64,000 bases of DNA from Weissella soli (GCF_001761545.1 NZ_CP017326.1:1426001-1490000), one strand, 5' to 3'. Shown: positions 17,260 through 25,594, numbered from the stretch's first letter. A program made the numbers and translations. The notes: generated by a model from the letters alone, not told the origin.

Positions 17260-18483
17260 TTAAACGACTTCAAGGAACAAATCTCCCTTTTTCGCCAAAC
17301 CAACCATTTTCAAAACATAGTAATAAACAACCGATAAGACAGCTGGAATTACCACACCAAAGGCCATTAAAGTCCAAAACAACTTAGGAGTCGATAACAA
17401 AGCAATTGGGGCAATAAATCCATTTAATCCTAAGCCGGCGATAGTATATGGTACTTGGAAATCAAAATATACGACGGCGACGACGGCGTTAACGGCTGCA
17501 ATCACAGCGGGTCCCACGTACAACAAAGGACTCTTCAACAAATTCGGAAATTGAATCTTCGGTGTGCCCAGCAAAGTTGCCATCCGAGCACCCCAATTAT
17601 TCTGGGCCCAAGCCATCGCCGTGTACATGGCAAAGGCCGAAGCAGTTCCAATCAAAGCCGCACCACTCGACATCGGATCCAACATAACGGCGATTGCCAG
17701 TGCCGCTGAAGAGGCTGGCGTCATCAAGAATGTTAACCAAGCAAATGACACGACAGCAGCTCCTAGAACTGGGCTAATCTTCATGGTTTCTGCCAAAGCT
17801 TCTGAAATGCTATTCAAGAGTGGTGTGGTTACTGTGGCGGCTCCCAGACCAAAAATTGAACCACCAAGGGTTGCTGCTAGGGGGACCAACAACATATCGA
17901 GTGGCGTTTTCCCAGTCAACCATTTCCCAATCAATGCAGCAACTAACCCCGCTAACACAGCTGAAACCGGTTGCCCAGCAGTTTGCACCAAAGAGCCTGC
18001 TGGTAATTGGGCGGCAGTCGCTTGCCAGCCAGTTGCCGTGTGACCTGACTTGATAGCTACATCAGTAAAGTAAACGGCATTTGAGCCGACGTGTGCTGCG
18101 ATCATGGCTGCACCAATCGTCAAGATATTGGTACGTAGCATATAGGCAATCCCGACACCCAAAGCTGGTGCTAACAACTTTTGGCCGATTTGACCGCTAT
18201 CAACCAATGCTTGGCCGAAATTAGTCACGCCAAAATTCATCAAGATTTGACCGATAGAACCCATCAACAGCCCCATCCCCAAGACCGCCAAAATGACGTT
18301 TGAAATCCCTTGGGAAACTGAGAAGACCCAGTCTTTCATCGTCATGGTCTCTTCCGGACGCGTCAATTGACCTTGCCCTGGTAACAACACCTCTTCTTCC
18401 GAACGATCTTCATGCGGGGCGGCCTTGGTAGCGGCCTCCGCTTTCTCTTGTGACGTCATCCGTCGCTTCTCTTCCTCTGTCAT
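17260..18483 (-). CDS. PTS EIIC-like / PfoR-family membrane protein
   Basis: Polytopic protein of the PTS_EIIC_2 (PfoR) group. A charged cytoplasmic leader of about 55 residues (MTEEEKRRMTSQEKAEAAT...) precedes about nine to ten helices. Family-like stretches are GMGLLMGSIGQILMNFG, LGVGIAYMLRTNILTIGAAM and TFLMTPASSAALAIAVMLDP. Neither EIIA nor EIIB domains, nor such genes, are nearby. The family name comes from a Clostridium perfringens regulator of toxin production, but transport substrate and mechanism are unknown. A good GGAGG lies ahead of the ATG at 18483. Expression is probably set by the structured leader at 18484-18699, whose terminator ends just before the ribosome site. Confidence 0.82.
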   Translation of the reverse strand: MTEEEKRRMTSQEKAEAATKAAPHEDRSEEEVLLPGQGQLTRPEETMTMKDWVFSVSQGISNVILAVLGMGLLMGSIGQILMNFGVTNFGQALVDSGQIGQKLLAPALGVGIAYMLRTNILTIGAAMIAAHVGSNAVYFTDVAIKSGHTATGWQATAAQLPAGSLVQTAGQPVSAVLAGLVAALIGKWLTGKTPLDMLLVPLAATLGGSIFGLGAATVTTPLLNSISEALAETMKISPVLGAAVVSFAWLTFLMTPASSAALAIAVMLDPMSSGAALIGTASAFAMYTAMAWAQNNWGARMATLLGTPKIQFPNLLKSPLLYVGPAVIAAVNAVVAVVYFDFQVPYTIAGLGLNGFIAPIALLSTPKLFWTLMAFGVVIPAVLSVVYYYVLKMVGLAKKGDLFLEVV

Positions 18484-18699
18484 AAACCAATCCTCCTAGA
18501 TATAGAAAAAGGCATACCCATCACGAGTGATGGGTATGCCTAAACATATACTTCATCACCAACCCCCATTATGTAGTGGCTGGTCACATCAAAATATGAT
18601 TAGCCACCTAGATAATAATCAAGACGTTGCTAATCAAAATAATGTTTGCGTTGTACATTGCTGATGAAGTCATAATGTTATTTTCCTTTGCTTTTCGTT
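18484..18699 (-). ncRNA. Structured 5' leader with terminator, riboswitch-like, class not recognised
   Basis: Transcribed from the promoter at 18706-18734. A long-range stem P1 pairs ACTTCATCA (18662-18670) with TGATGAAGT (18550-18558). Inside it TGATTAGC (18629-18636) can pair with GCTAATCA (18597-18604). The overlapping GTGGCT / AGCCAC pair (18602-18607 with 18576-18581) is mutually exclusive with that stem. Downstream is a perfect 13-bp terminator stem (GGCATACCCATCA arms) with TTTTT at 18506-18540. GTGATG in the 3' arm of P1 can instead pair with CATCAC in the terminator's 5' side, an antiterminator. I tested it by eye against purine, SAM, TPP, FMN, lysine, glycine, preQ1, M-box, THF and T-box patterns; none fits. 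Confidence 0.65.
18506..18540 (-). terminator. Attenuator hairpin in the EIIC leader
   Basis: Thirteen perfect base pairs, loop CTCG, then TTTTT on the minus strand, about 20 bases before the EIIC start codon. Confidence 0.88.
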
Positions 18700-18705
18700 G
18701 GACTT

Positions 18706-18734
18706 ATTATGCCAGGTATAAAATACACTGTCAA
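18706..18734 (-). promoter_or_regulatory. Promoter of EIIC leader
   Basis: Minus-strand TTGACA, 17 bases, CATAAT. Confidence 0.8.
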
Positions 18735-18825
18735 CACTTTTATTAAAATAAACTCATTTAAGGCTCATTTAAATTAAAATATCCTCACCGGAAATTCCAT
18801 TGTTGCTCCGGTGTTTTAGCCCAAT

Positions 18826-18862
18826 AAAAAAATCTCTGAACAACAAGTGTGCAGAGATTTTC
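18826..18862 (-). terminator. Terminator after FAD oxidoreductase gene
   Basis: AATCTCTG / CAGAGATT arms followed by TTTTTT on the minus strand. Confidence 0.8.
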
Positions 18863-18879
18863 TCATGCTTGGTTAAGCC

Positions 18880-20202
18880 TTAAATTTGACCAAAACTATC
18901 ATTGGCGATTGCAGGGAAAATCGTAATAATCCGCTCTAGTTGTGCAGCATCCAGCTTCAATTCAATCACTGGTGACAGTGTATTGATGACATCTTCAGCG
19001 CGATCAGAAACTTCCACGGCTCCCACTAACAAACCATCTTTGTTCTTAATGATGGCGTTAAAGCCCTTTTCATTTTTAACTTGACGGTACCAATCTTGTG
19101 AAATGTCATGTTCAGCGACATCATACAAATCAGGGTTAGCCAATGCATCATCCAAAGTCACACCAACCGCAGCAATACGTGGTGATGTAAAGGTTGTGTG
19201 TGGAATGACTGGGTAATCGATGGCATCCGTAGTATCACCAGCAAATTGATGCATCAAGTACGTTGACTCAAAGACTGCTGTTGGTGTCAAACGAGGTTGA
19301 GTCTTATCAATCACATCCCCAGAAGCATAGATTGATGGCACAGACGTTTGCAAGTGATCATTGACCACGATACCACGCTCATTAAATTCAACACCAATTT
19401 CTTCGAGACCCATGTTTTGAACGTTAGGAACACGACCAGTCGCATCCAAAACCCACTCAGCATCAAACGAACCAAGATCAGTTTCAACGGTGACACCCTC
19501 ACTGGTACGCTTAAATTCAGCCACTTCAGCATTGGTCACAAACTTGACACCACGTGCCTTCAAGTCTGCTACAACAAACTCAACATACTTTGCTGGGAAT
19601 TGACGTAGCGCACGGTCATGTCGCATGATAACAGTGACATCAGCCCCTGCTGCGTTAGCCATGGTGGCAAATTCCATTCCCACGTAACCAGCACCAACAA
19701 CAACCAATGACTTTGGCATCACTGGCAAATTCATGAACTCTTCTGAATCATGGGCCAATTCAGTACCAGGAACGTCCAAACGGTGTGGCCGCAAACCAGT
19801 AGCAATCACAATCTTTTCAGCAGTGTAAGCCACACCGTTGACATGAACCGTGTGCTCATCAAACAAGTGACCACGACCACCCAACACTTGAATGCCATGG
19901 CTAGTAATGAAGCCTTCAATCATGTCAGGCAAGTCCTTGATAACGTCATGCTTGTGAGCCACTGCAGCTGACCAATCAATTGGTGCTTGCTTGTGACCCG
20001 TCAAGGCTTCTTGTTGTCGTTGTACAACCACGGGATCGTCCAAGGCAATCTTTGGGTTGCAGCCACGATTTGGGCATGTTCCTCCAATTTCAGCAAATTC
20101 AACAACACCAACCTTAACACCGCGTGCAGCCAATGGGATCGCTCCATCGAACGTTCCATGACCAGCACCAATGTATAACACATCAAAATCATATTTTGTC
20201 AT
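18880..20202 (-). CDS. Glutathione-reductase-like FAD/NAD(P) disulfide oxidoreductase
   Basis: Class I pyridine-nucleotide disulfide oxidoreductase: FAD motif YIGAGHGTFDGA, redox disulfide GGTCPNRGCNPK (Cys43, Cys48), NAD(P) motif VVVGAGYVGMEFA and a second FAD motif YASGDVIDKTQ. The C-terminal dimer domain ends ITIFPAIANDSFGQI. In glutathione reductase and lipoamide dehydrogenase this place holds the catalytic HPT...E motif; here the His is missing (FPA). The CPNRGC active site matches mycothione/thiol reductase-like members. Substrate unknown; disulfide reductase, or an activity using only the FAD/disulfide half, are both possible. Single gene with its own terminator. Confidence 0.85.
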   Translation of the reverse strand: MTKYDFDVLYIGAGHGTFDGAIPLAARGVKVGVVEFAEIGGTCPNRGCNPKIALDDPVVVQRQQEALTGHKQAPIDWSAAVAHKHDVIKDLPDMIEGFITSHGIQVLGGRGHLFDEHTVHVNGVAYTAEKIVIATGLRPHRLDVPGTELAHDSEEFMNLPVMPKSLVVVGAGYVGMEFATMANAAGADVTVIMRHDRALRQFPAKYVEFVVADLKARGVKFVTNAEVAEFKRTSEGVTVETDLGSFDAEWVLDATGRVPNVQNMGLEEIGVEFNERGIVVNDHLQTSVPSIYASGDVIDKTQPRLTPTAVFESTYLMHQFAGDTTDAIDYPVIPHTTFTSPRIAAVGVTLDDALANPDLYDVAEHDISQDWYRQVKNEKGFNAIIKNKDGLLVGAVEVSDRAEDVINTLSPVIELKLDAAQLERIITIFPAIANDSFGQI

Positions 20203-20344
20203 AAGTTTTATTGTGCACTTTCCGAAAAGTGCCCTCCTCTTTTAATGACTCTATTTTAACACGCTAAGCAACTTAAGATACGACACAACTATTGCATCAG
20301 AATTGAAAAATGTGGCCAACCAAACTTTTATTTAAATTCCATAC

Positions 20345-20386
20345 AAAAAAACCAACAAATCACCGTAGTCATTTGTTGGTTTTTTC
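20345..20386 (-). terminator. Terminator after Rrf2 operon
   Basis: AACCAACAAAT / ATTTGTTGGTT arms with T-run on the minus strand, right after the Rrf2 stop codon. Confidence 0.88.
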
Positions 20387-20395
20387 AAAACATAT

Positions 20396-20806
20396 TTAAA
20401 ACCTAAAGTCAGCAAGAATATCCGCTAAACTGATTTGTGCCATCTCATTTTCAGCAGCTCGCTGAACCTTCAGATAGGCATTTGTCAGTGCACCTTGAAT
20501 ATTTTTACCTACTGGACAACCCAGATTAGTTTTCTCGTCCACATGTAAGAGTGACGTTTTTTCAACTGCTTGATAAACATCAAGCAATGAAATGTCTGCT
20601 AAAGCACGTGTTAAAGTCGGCGCAGCCTTCCCTCGGTTAGTTTGGATTAAATTTGCATTCGCTAAATCTGACATCAAACTCCGAATCACCACTGGATTAG
20701 TTTGAACACTAGCGGCAATCGCATTGCTCGATAAATCGCCATCAGCAAAAACATGGATAAATAACAAGATATGAGTTGCATCACTTAGTTTCGTAGAATA
20801 GCGCAT
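20396..20806 (-). CDS. Rrf2-family regulator, YwnA/YwgB-like
   Basis: Winged-helix regulator of 136 residues: MRYSTKLSDATHILLFI, then LSSNAIAASVQTNPVVIRSLM as recognition helix region, and the effector loop with NLGCPVGKNIQGAL. Only one cysteine is present, so it cannot bind an Fe-S cluster in the way of IscR; it fits the single-Cys YwnA type that senses thiol-reactive compounds. It is the last gene after two NAD(P)-binding reductases on the same strand, with gaps of 82 and 56 bases, and probably controls this unit. Confidence 0.85.
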   Translation of the reverse strand: MRYSTKLSDATHILLFIHVFADGDLSSNAIAASVQTNPVVIRSLMSDLANANLIQTNRGKAAPTLTRALADISLLDVYQAVEKTSLLHVDEKTNLGCPVGKNIQGALTNAYLKVQRAAENEMAQISLADILADFRF

Positions 20807-20888
20807 GTTTTACTTCCTCTTTAATAGTAACAACCGCTCATTGTATCAGTAAAATACGTCCGTTGCAACTATTAAAGATGAAAATCGA

Positions 20889-21728
20889 TTAGCGTTGCAC
20901 TAATTCTTGCACCGCTTGCGTTAAACTAAGGGGCTCGCGACCTAGTACTTTAGCTAAGTCGTCAGTCGTATATGACAATACACCGGCTGCGATATCTTGT
21001 TGTAGTTGCCAATTAATCTTTTCAAAAACATCAGGATGTTCTGACAATACAACTGGTTGATCGATAACTTTGACTGTACGACCACTCACACTTGAGATAG
21101 CTTGTGCTAAGTCAGCATATGTTTGTGCGCGGCCACCAAACTCATAAATCTTTTGTGGTTGTTCAGCCGTCAAAAGTTTGGCAGCAGCTTCGCCGTATTC
21201 ACGATTTAGGGCCCAACCAATTTTAGCGTCGCCCACGGGATTACTAAAATCTTCACCAGCTAAAGCCTTTTTAATCAAATCTAATTCATTTTCCAAGTAC
21301 CAATTGTTACGCGCAATTGCGTAGGCAAGCCCAGACGTTGCGATATACGTTTCAGTATTAGCATGGTCTTCTGCCAAAAATGTCTTATTTTGATCAGCTT
21401 CGGTTAATGACGTATAAACGATGAAAGTAACCCCAGCGGCCTTCGCAGCATCAATGACATTACGATGTTGATCGAAACGAGATACCTCGCCGCCAGGAAC
21501 TCCTGATACCAACAATAACTTATCAACACCAGCTAAAGCCGTTGTCAAAGTTTCTGGTTTAGTATAATCTGCCTGACGAACGGTGACACCCAATGCTTCA
21601 AACTCTGGTGCCCGTTGTAAATCACGGACACCCACGATCACGTCTTCAGCCGTCACATCTTTTAGTAAATTACTCAACGCGGCCCGACCAAGACGTCCCG
21701 TAACACCTGTCAAAAAATACTTTGTCAT
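20889..21728 (-). CDS. NmrA/QorB-like NAD(P)-binding reductase (atypical SDR)
   Basis: Rossmann protein starting MTKYFLTGVTGRLGRAALSNLL (TGxTGxxG motif). VRQADYTKPETL and LLLVSGVPGGE follow, and the QorB/NmrA pattern ARNNWYLENELDLIKKAL. 279 residues, normal for QorB-like quinone oxidoreductases. Quinone or azo-compound reduction is an inference from the family. It lies between the F420-type reductase-like gene and the Rrf2 regulator, which suggests a small electrophile/oxidant-response unit. Confidence 0.85.
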   Translation of the reverse strand: MTKYFLTGVTGRLGRAALSNLLKDVTAEDVIVGVRDLQRAPEFEALGVTVRQADYTKPETLTTALAGVDKLLLVSGVPGGEVSRFDQHRNVIDAAKAAGVTFIVYTSLTEADQNKTFLAEDHANTETYIATSGLAYAIARNNWYLENELDLIKKALAGEDFSNPVGDAKIGWALNREYGEAAAKLLTAEQPQKIYEFGGRAQTYADLAQAISSVSGRTVKVIDQPVVLSEHPDVFEKINWQLQQDIAAGVLSYTTDDLAKVLGREPLSLTQAVQELVQR

Positions 21729-21784
21729 TCTAATCTCCCTATAGCATCAAGAATATTTGTCGCTGATTACAATTGGTGCAATGC

Positions 21785-22360
21785 TTACTTGATAATTGCA
21801 AAACCAGCAGTCCAGCTGATCTTTTCAGCTGCAGCCAAGCTAATTTGCAAGAATCCAAAGGCTTCCAACTCACGAGCGCGCTTCAATGAACCAGCATCGA
21901 TGAATTCCAATCCGCTACCAGCTAAAGCTGCTGTAACTGACTTCTTTGCTTCTGCATCATCACCTGCCAACAAAACAGTAGTAGGTTGTACACCACCAAC
22001 TTGCTTAGTAGCCAATGTAGCTGCGAAAGTTGTGTTGAATGCCTTAACGATCTTGCTTTCTGGCAACTTTTGTGCGATTTCTGCGGCAGCTGAACTGTCT
22101 GCAGGAACTACCAAGTCGTCAAAAGTTTCAAAGTTAACTGGATTAGTAATATCAATCACAATCTTACCTTGAAGAGCTTCACCGTAAGTGCTAATGATTC
22201 TTTCAACAGCACCATATGGTACGGCCAAAACAACGATTTCACCCAATGCATCGACTGTTTCTGTCTCTGTTACGTATGCGACGTTGTTACCGGCTGCGGC
22301 GAAATTTTCACCGATTGCTGATCCCATGTTACCTTGTCCAAAAACTGTTACGTTTGCCAT
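21785..22360 (-). CDS. F420-NADP reductase-like NAD(P)-binding protein
   Basis: Short dehydrogenase of 191 residues with VTVFGQGNMGSAIGENFAAAG (GxGxxG), VVLAVPYGAVERI, VIDITNPVN and KAFNTTFAATLA, the pattern of the NADP-oxidoreductase coenzyme-F420-dependent family. Lactic acid bacteria have no F420, so the substrate is unknown. Start at 22360 has AGAGGA eight bases upstream; the ATG at 22381 does not. First gene of the unit ending in the Rrf2 regulator, behind a good promoter. Confidence 0.82.
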   Translation of the reverse strand: MANVTVFGQGNMGSAIGENFAAAGNNVAYVTETETVDALGEIVVLAVPYGAVERIISTYGEALQGKIVIDITNPVNFETFDDLVVPADSSAAAEIAQKLPESKIVKAFNTTFAATLATKQVGGVQPTTVLLAGDDAEAKKSVTAALAGSGLEFIDAGSLKRARELEAFGFLQISLAAAEKISWTAGFAIIK

Positions 22361-22404
22361 GTGTAAATTCCTCTTTTTCATTAATTAAATTTCTTTCATG
22401 AAGT

Positions 22405-22434
22405 ATCATAACACTCACACTAAACACATGTCAA
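22405..22434 (-). promoter_or_regulatory. Promoter of reductase-Rrf2 unit
   Basis: Minus-strand TTGACA, 18 bases, TATGAT. Confidence 0.75.
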
Positions 22435-22518
22435 CACAAAAGTTACAAGTTGATAGGGTTAATCATTTTGCCTGCCTACTTGATATATTATACAGTAGCC
22501 AATCGCCAACACATTGGG

Positions 22519-23133
22519 CTACAAACGTTGTTCTAAAGGACTTTTCTGTCCTAACAACATCCGTTCAATCTCGCGACTAAATTGCGTTCGTGAGAGTGGC
22601 CGCAACTTTCTAAAATATGGCAAGATGGTTAACTGTGCCAACACCAAGCCGGGTAGATACGAACTAAAACGCGCCTTATCAAAAATGATTCCTGGGTAGA
22701 CCAGATAGGCCTGTTCTGCGAGCCGTTGCTGCATATCCTGCTCAACTGCCCGTTTCGCTTTTAAATACGGTTTCATGAAAAATGGGCCGGCATTCGCAGA
22801 TATGAATAAGAATTTGACCTTTGGCTCATTTACTAACACATCCATAATATTTTTTGCCGGTGCATAGCTACTATTTTGATAAGTCTGTTTTTTAAGCGGA
22901 TTGGGCAACAAAATACCCACGGCATCAATGACCCAGTCTGCATCGTGCACAATTGATTGCCACTCCTGTGGTCGGGCTAAATCAACGGCATGATAAATTG
23001 TTTGGTCACCAGCCTCCCCTTGGTGAGGATGTCGTGATAAGCTATGTACTTCAAATTTTTCTGGTAATAACTGCTCAATGATCCCTTGACCAACAAATCC
23101 CGTCCCACCAGCAATAACAACTTTAATTTTCAT
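22519..23133 (-). CDS. NAD(P)H-binding atypical SDR (NAD-epimerase-like)
   Basis: Rossmann protein of 204 residues starting MKIKVVIAGGTGFVGQGIIEQLLP (GxxGxxG). DADWVIDAVGILLPNP and FLFISANAGPFFMKPYLKAKRAVEQ follow, the YxxxK catalytic pattern of extended/atypical SDRs. Similar proteins are annotated as NDUFA9-like or saccharopine-dehydrogenase-like; the substrate is unknown. The start at 23133 has GGAG five bases upstream; a longer frame to 23196 runs into the terminator of the preceding gene. Confidence 0.78.
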   Translation of the reverse strand: MKIKVVIAGGTGFVGQGIIEQLLPEKFEVHSLSRHPHQGEAGDQTIYHAVDLARPQEWQSIVHDADWVIDAVGILLPNPLKKQTYQNSSYAPAKNIMDVLVNEPKVKFLFISANAGPFFMKPYLKAKRAVEQDMQQRLAEQAYLVYPGIIFDKARFSSYLPGLVLAQLTILPYFRKLRPLSRTQFSREIERMLLGQKSPLEQRL

Positions 23134-23196
23134 AAACTCTCCATCCATTACGTTGAATGTCTTCCATGATACACCACCCTTAAAAATATGCGACAT

Positions 23197-23230
23197 AAAA
23201 CCCCGAAAGTTATGACTACTTTCGGGGTTT
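23197..23230 (-). terminator. Terminator after the ParM-partner gene
   Basis: ACCCCGAAAGT / ACTTTCGGGGT arms, TTTT on the minus strand. Confidence 0.85.
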
Positions 23231-23271
23231 CGTTATCGTACTATTTTTTAGTAATTAATGTGTCGGTCGCT

Positions 23272-23913
23272 TTATTGCACACCAAATGAATTCAAAGGTG
23301 TTTTGGTGTCACTAGTCATTGGTGGTAACTCAATGTCCACCAATTGAACTTGGACCTTTTCAGCAATCCGACGAACTTCTTCAATCGCCAACTGGTGATT
23401 GCGTTCCGCTAACGCTTCTTCGCGTGCGATTCGTGCTGTTTCCAACGCTTCAGCAGTTGCTTCAGGGTCTGGAACGGGTTTGTCTTCTGCGATTGGCTCC
23501 GTTGGTTGCGCGGTGCTCTTCCTCGGCGTTTCAATCACCGGCGCCACTTCTTCTGGCTCTGTCACGTCGACAAATTCAACAATGTGACCGTCTGACGCAT
23601 CTGTCAGCTCGGCACCTTCTGAAGTGAGTGGCGTTGCGCTAGGTGTAACTTCCACCTCAGCATCCTCAATCACAGTTGCCGCGCTGTCGTGCGCAACGAC
23701 TGGTGCCAAATTGGCTAAATCAGCCTCAGCAATCCTAGTTTTATCAAATAAGACTGCTTTAATGGCCTCTTCAATTGATGCATAGGATAACACCGCTTGA
23801 TTGTCTGACAGGTTCAAGCGAGCAGATGCCTTCATAAAACTTTCGAGTTCACTCAAAAGTCCTTGGTCTTGCTCAGGATCAAGTGTCAATTGAACATTAA
23901 ATGGTTCACTCAT
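23272..23913 (-). CDS. Acidic partner protein of chromosomal ParM-like actin
   Basis: 213 residues, not recognised by family. The N-terminal 70 residues (FNVQLTLDPEQDQGLLSELE ... SIEEAIKAVLFD) look like a small folded domain, with a beta strand then helices. An acidic, Pro/Thr/Glu-rich linker follows (about 75-150), then a charged helix likely to be a coiled coil (ATAEALETARIAREEALAER...). The gene begins 25 bases after the ParM-like stop codon, so the two form an operon. By position and layout it resembles a ParR-type adaptor, with a DNA-binding end and a helix contacting the filament, but I see no clear ribbon-helix-helix signature. Confidence 0.6.
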   Translation of the reverse strand: MSEPFNVQLTLDPEQDQGLLSELESFMKASARLNLSDNQAVLSYASIEEAIKAVLFDKTRIAEADLANLAPVVAHDSAATVIEDAEVEVTPSATPLTSEGAELTDASDGHIVEFVDVTEPEEVAPVIETPRKSTAQPTEPIAEDKPVPDPEATAEALETARIAREEALAERNHQLAIEEVRRIAEKVQVQLVDIELPPMTSDTKTPLNSFGVQ

Positions 23914-23938
23914 GCTCCTTCTCCCCTAATGGTTTTGA

Positions 23939-24994
23939 CTAGTCTTGAATCAAATCAACATAGAAACCACGAACATTGGCAGTTTCTGGTTGATCGAACC
24001 GGTAAACCATTTCAACCCGGTTTTCAAAGGCTTCGGCGTTAACCCAATTAGCACCACCACCGGTAATAATCAAGGCAGCCAAGGTGTTAAATTCGATACC
24101 CGCGTGGTTGATGTTATCCAACAAGTTGTTAACATAACGATTGATCTCACGTTGGAAAACATCTGAGAAGTCACGTTCTTTACCGATACCAACACGCATC
24201 ACATAATTTTGCTTAATTAACATGTCTTGAATCTTGCTGTGGTTGTTACGGTTAGGATTAGTGACACCCTCAGCCGTAATTGCACGAACTAAGTTGTCAA
24301 TCAAGACATCAGCACCCTTGTTTTCTTGGATATTAAAGTCACGCAACAAAGCCATACCGTCTTCCGTAACACGGTAAACGTCAAAGACCATGGTACCACC
24401 ACCGAAGTCTAATACGGCGACAGTTTCACCAAAATCCAATTCGTAGGTCTTAGCGAACAAAGCTGCCGTACCGTAACTTTGAGGACGCACCTCAACATCA
24501 GTCACATTAAAAGTCAATGTCTCACCATCGATAGTGAGTACATGCTTACCGCGTAACCAAGCATATGATTCACCCTTTTCGCCACCATTACGTGGATCCA
24601 AGTAGTGCGCCGTTGGCATCCCTGTTTCAATTGCCAAGTCAGTGACTTTAGTTGCATCATCCTTAGCGTTTTGTTCCTTTACATATGAAGCAACTGCTGC
24701 CAAAACCAAGTTCTTGAACAATGGATCATCATAACGCGTGAAGTCAGTCCCCTTAGTTTCTTGAACGTTTGCCCCAAAGGCAGCTAGGTTTTCACCCCAT
24801 AGGAAGGGCGCATTATTAGTTTCATCTGTTTGATATAATGAATAGTTCTTTAATTTAGTATCGTCAACCATACTTTCAATGGTATCGTACTTGACCAAAG
24901 CAGCTGGATAAATGGCTACGTCGGAATTGTCACCAAGAATCTTGACTTGCTTATTTCCAACGTCAACACCTAATTGAGTAATTTTTTTAGCCAT
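23939..24994 (-). CDS. ParM/StbA-family actin-like ATPase
   Basis: Filament-forming ATPase of the ParM/Alp group. Actin-fold motifs: phosphate-1 LGVDVGNKQVK, phosphate-2 VAVLDFGGGTMVFDVY and adenosine loop ALIITGGGANWV. The 351 residues agree with plasmid ParM/Alp proteins. GGAGG precedes the ATG and a TATAAT -10 lies about 40 bases upstream. I see no obvious centromere repeats in the 150 bases upstream. The setting is chromosomal, next to tRNA genes, so it is either a domesticated plasmid partition module or a cytoskeletal system. Confidence 0.85.
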   Translation of the reverse strand: MAKKITQLGVDVGNKQVKILGDNSDVAIYPAALVKYDTIESMVDDTKLKNYSLYQTDETNNAPFLWGENLAAFGANVQETKGTDFTRYDDPLFKNLVLAAVASYVKEQNAKDDATKVTDLAIETGMPTAHYLDPRNGGEKGESYAWLRGKHVLTIDGETLTFNVTDVEVRPQSYGTAALFAKTYELDFGETVAVLDFGGGTMVFDVYRVTEDGMALLRDFNIQENKGADVLIDNLVRAITAEGVTNPNRNNHSKIQDMLIKQNYVMRVGIGKERDFSDVFQREINRYVNNLLDNINHAGIEFNTLAALIITGGGANWVNAEAFENRVEMVYRFDQPETANVRGFYVDLIQD

Positions 24995-25147
24995 CTGAAT
25001 GGGTCCTCCGTATTTATTGTCATATATTCATTATACCGAACTAAACCCTAAAAGAATAGTGAGAAACACGACAATTAAAGCCTTGGTAGTTGACAAACGT
25101 TTCCTTTTCTTCATTAAATAGCAAATTGGAAATGGTTAAGGAGCTAC

Positions 25148-25183
25148 AAAAAAACCGTGTGAAATATTAATTTCACACGGTTT
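25148..25183 (-). terminator. Terminator of seven-tRNA operon
   Basis: AACCGTGTGAAAT / ATTTCACACGGTT arms followed by TTTTT on the minus strand, just past the second tRNA-Leu. Confidence 0.9.
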
Positions 25184-25197
25184 AATCTAATAATAAA

Positions 25198-25281
25198 TGC
25201 CGTCGGTGGGGGTCGAACCCACACTCCCTTGCGGGAACGGGATTTTGAGTCCCGCGCGTCTGCCAATTCCGCCACAACGGC
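25198..25281 (-). tRNA. tRNA-Leu (CAA), distal copy
   Basis: 84 bases with acceptor GCCGTTG / CGACGGC, long variable arm and anticodon loop CTCAAAA (CAA). CCA is not encoded. It is identical to the copy at 25322-25405. Confidence 0.95.
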
Positions 25282-25321
25282 AATAAATAAATCATGATAT
25301 GAAGTATGCATTTTACTGCAA

Positions 25322-25405
25322 TGCCGTCGGTGGGGGTCGAACCCACACTCCCTTGCGGGAACGGGATTTTGAGTCCCGCGCGTCTGCCAATTCCGCCACA
25401 ACGGC
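25322..25405 (-). tRNA. tRNA-Leu (CAA), proximal copy
   Basis: Identical to the following copy; the two are separated by 40 bases. The operon order on the minus strand is Val-Asp-Phe-Trp-His-Leu-Leu. Confidence 0.95.
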
Positions 25406-25438
25406 AAAACATATCATGATTTATTTAATTATATAGAG

Positions 25439-25512
25439 GGCGATAGATGGGATTCGAACCCACGCGTGCCGGAACCACAAACCGGTGTGTTAACCCCTTC
25501 ACCACTACCGCC
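25439..25512 (-). tRNA. tRNA-His (GTG)
   Basis: Acceptor GCGGTAG / CTATCGC with the extra G at -1 opposite discriminator C, as needed for HisRS; anticodon loop contains GTG. Confidence 0.94.
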
Positions 25513-25523
25513 ATTATATAAAG

Positions 25524-25594
25524 CAGGGATAGAGGGAATCGAACCCCCGCTAACGGTTTTGGAGACCGCTGTACTACCTCTATACTATATCCCT
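25524..25594 (-). tRNA. tRNA-Trp (CCA)
   Basis: Acceptor AGGGATA / TATCCCT, discriminator G, anticodon loop CTCCAAA. Confidence 0.94.

Noticed and set aside
24995-25147. Search for parC-like direct repeats upstream of the ParM gene
   Set aside because: No repeated motif of useful length is visible there.
25144-25412. Two overlapping frames of about 80 residues with internal repeats, and a CRISPR-like look
   Set aside because: The repeat is the two identical tRNA-Leu genes; only two copies, 40 bases apart.
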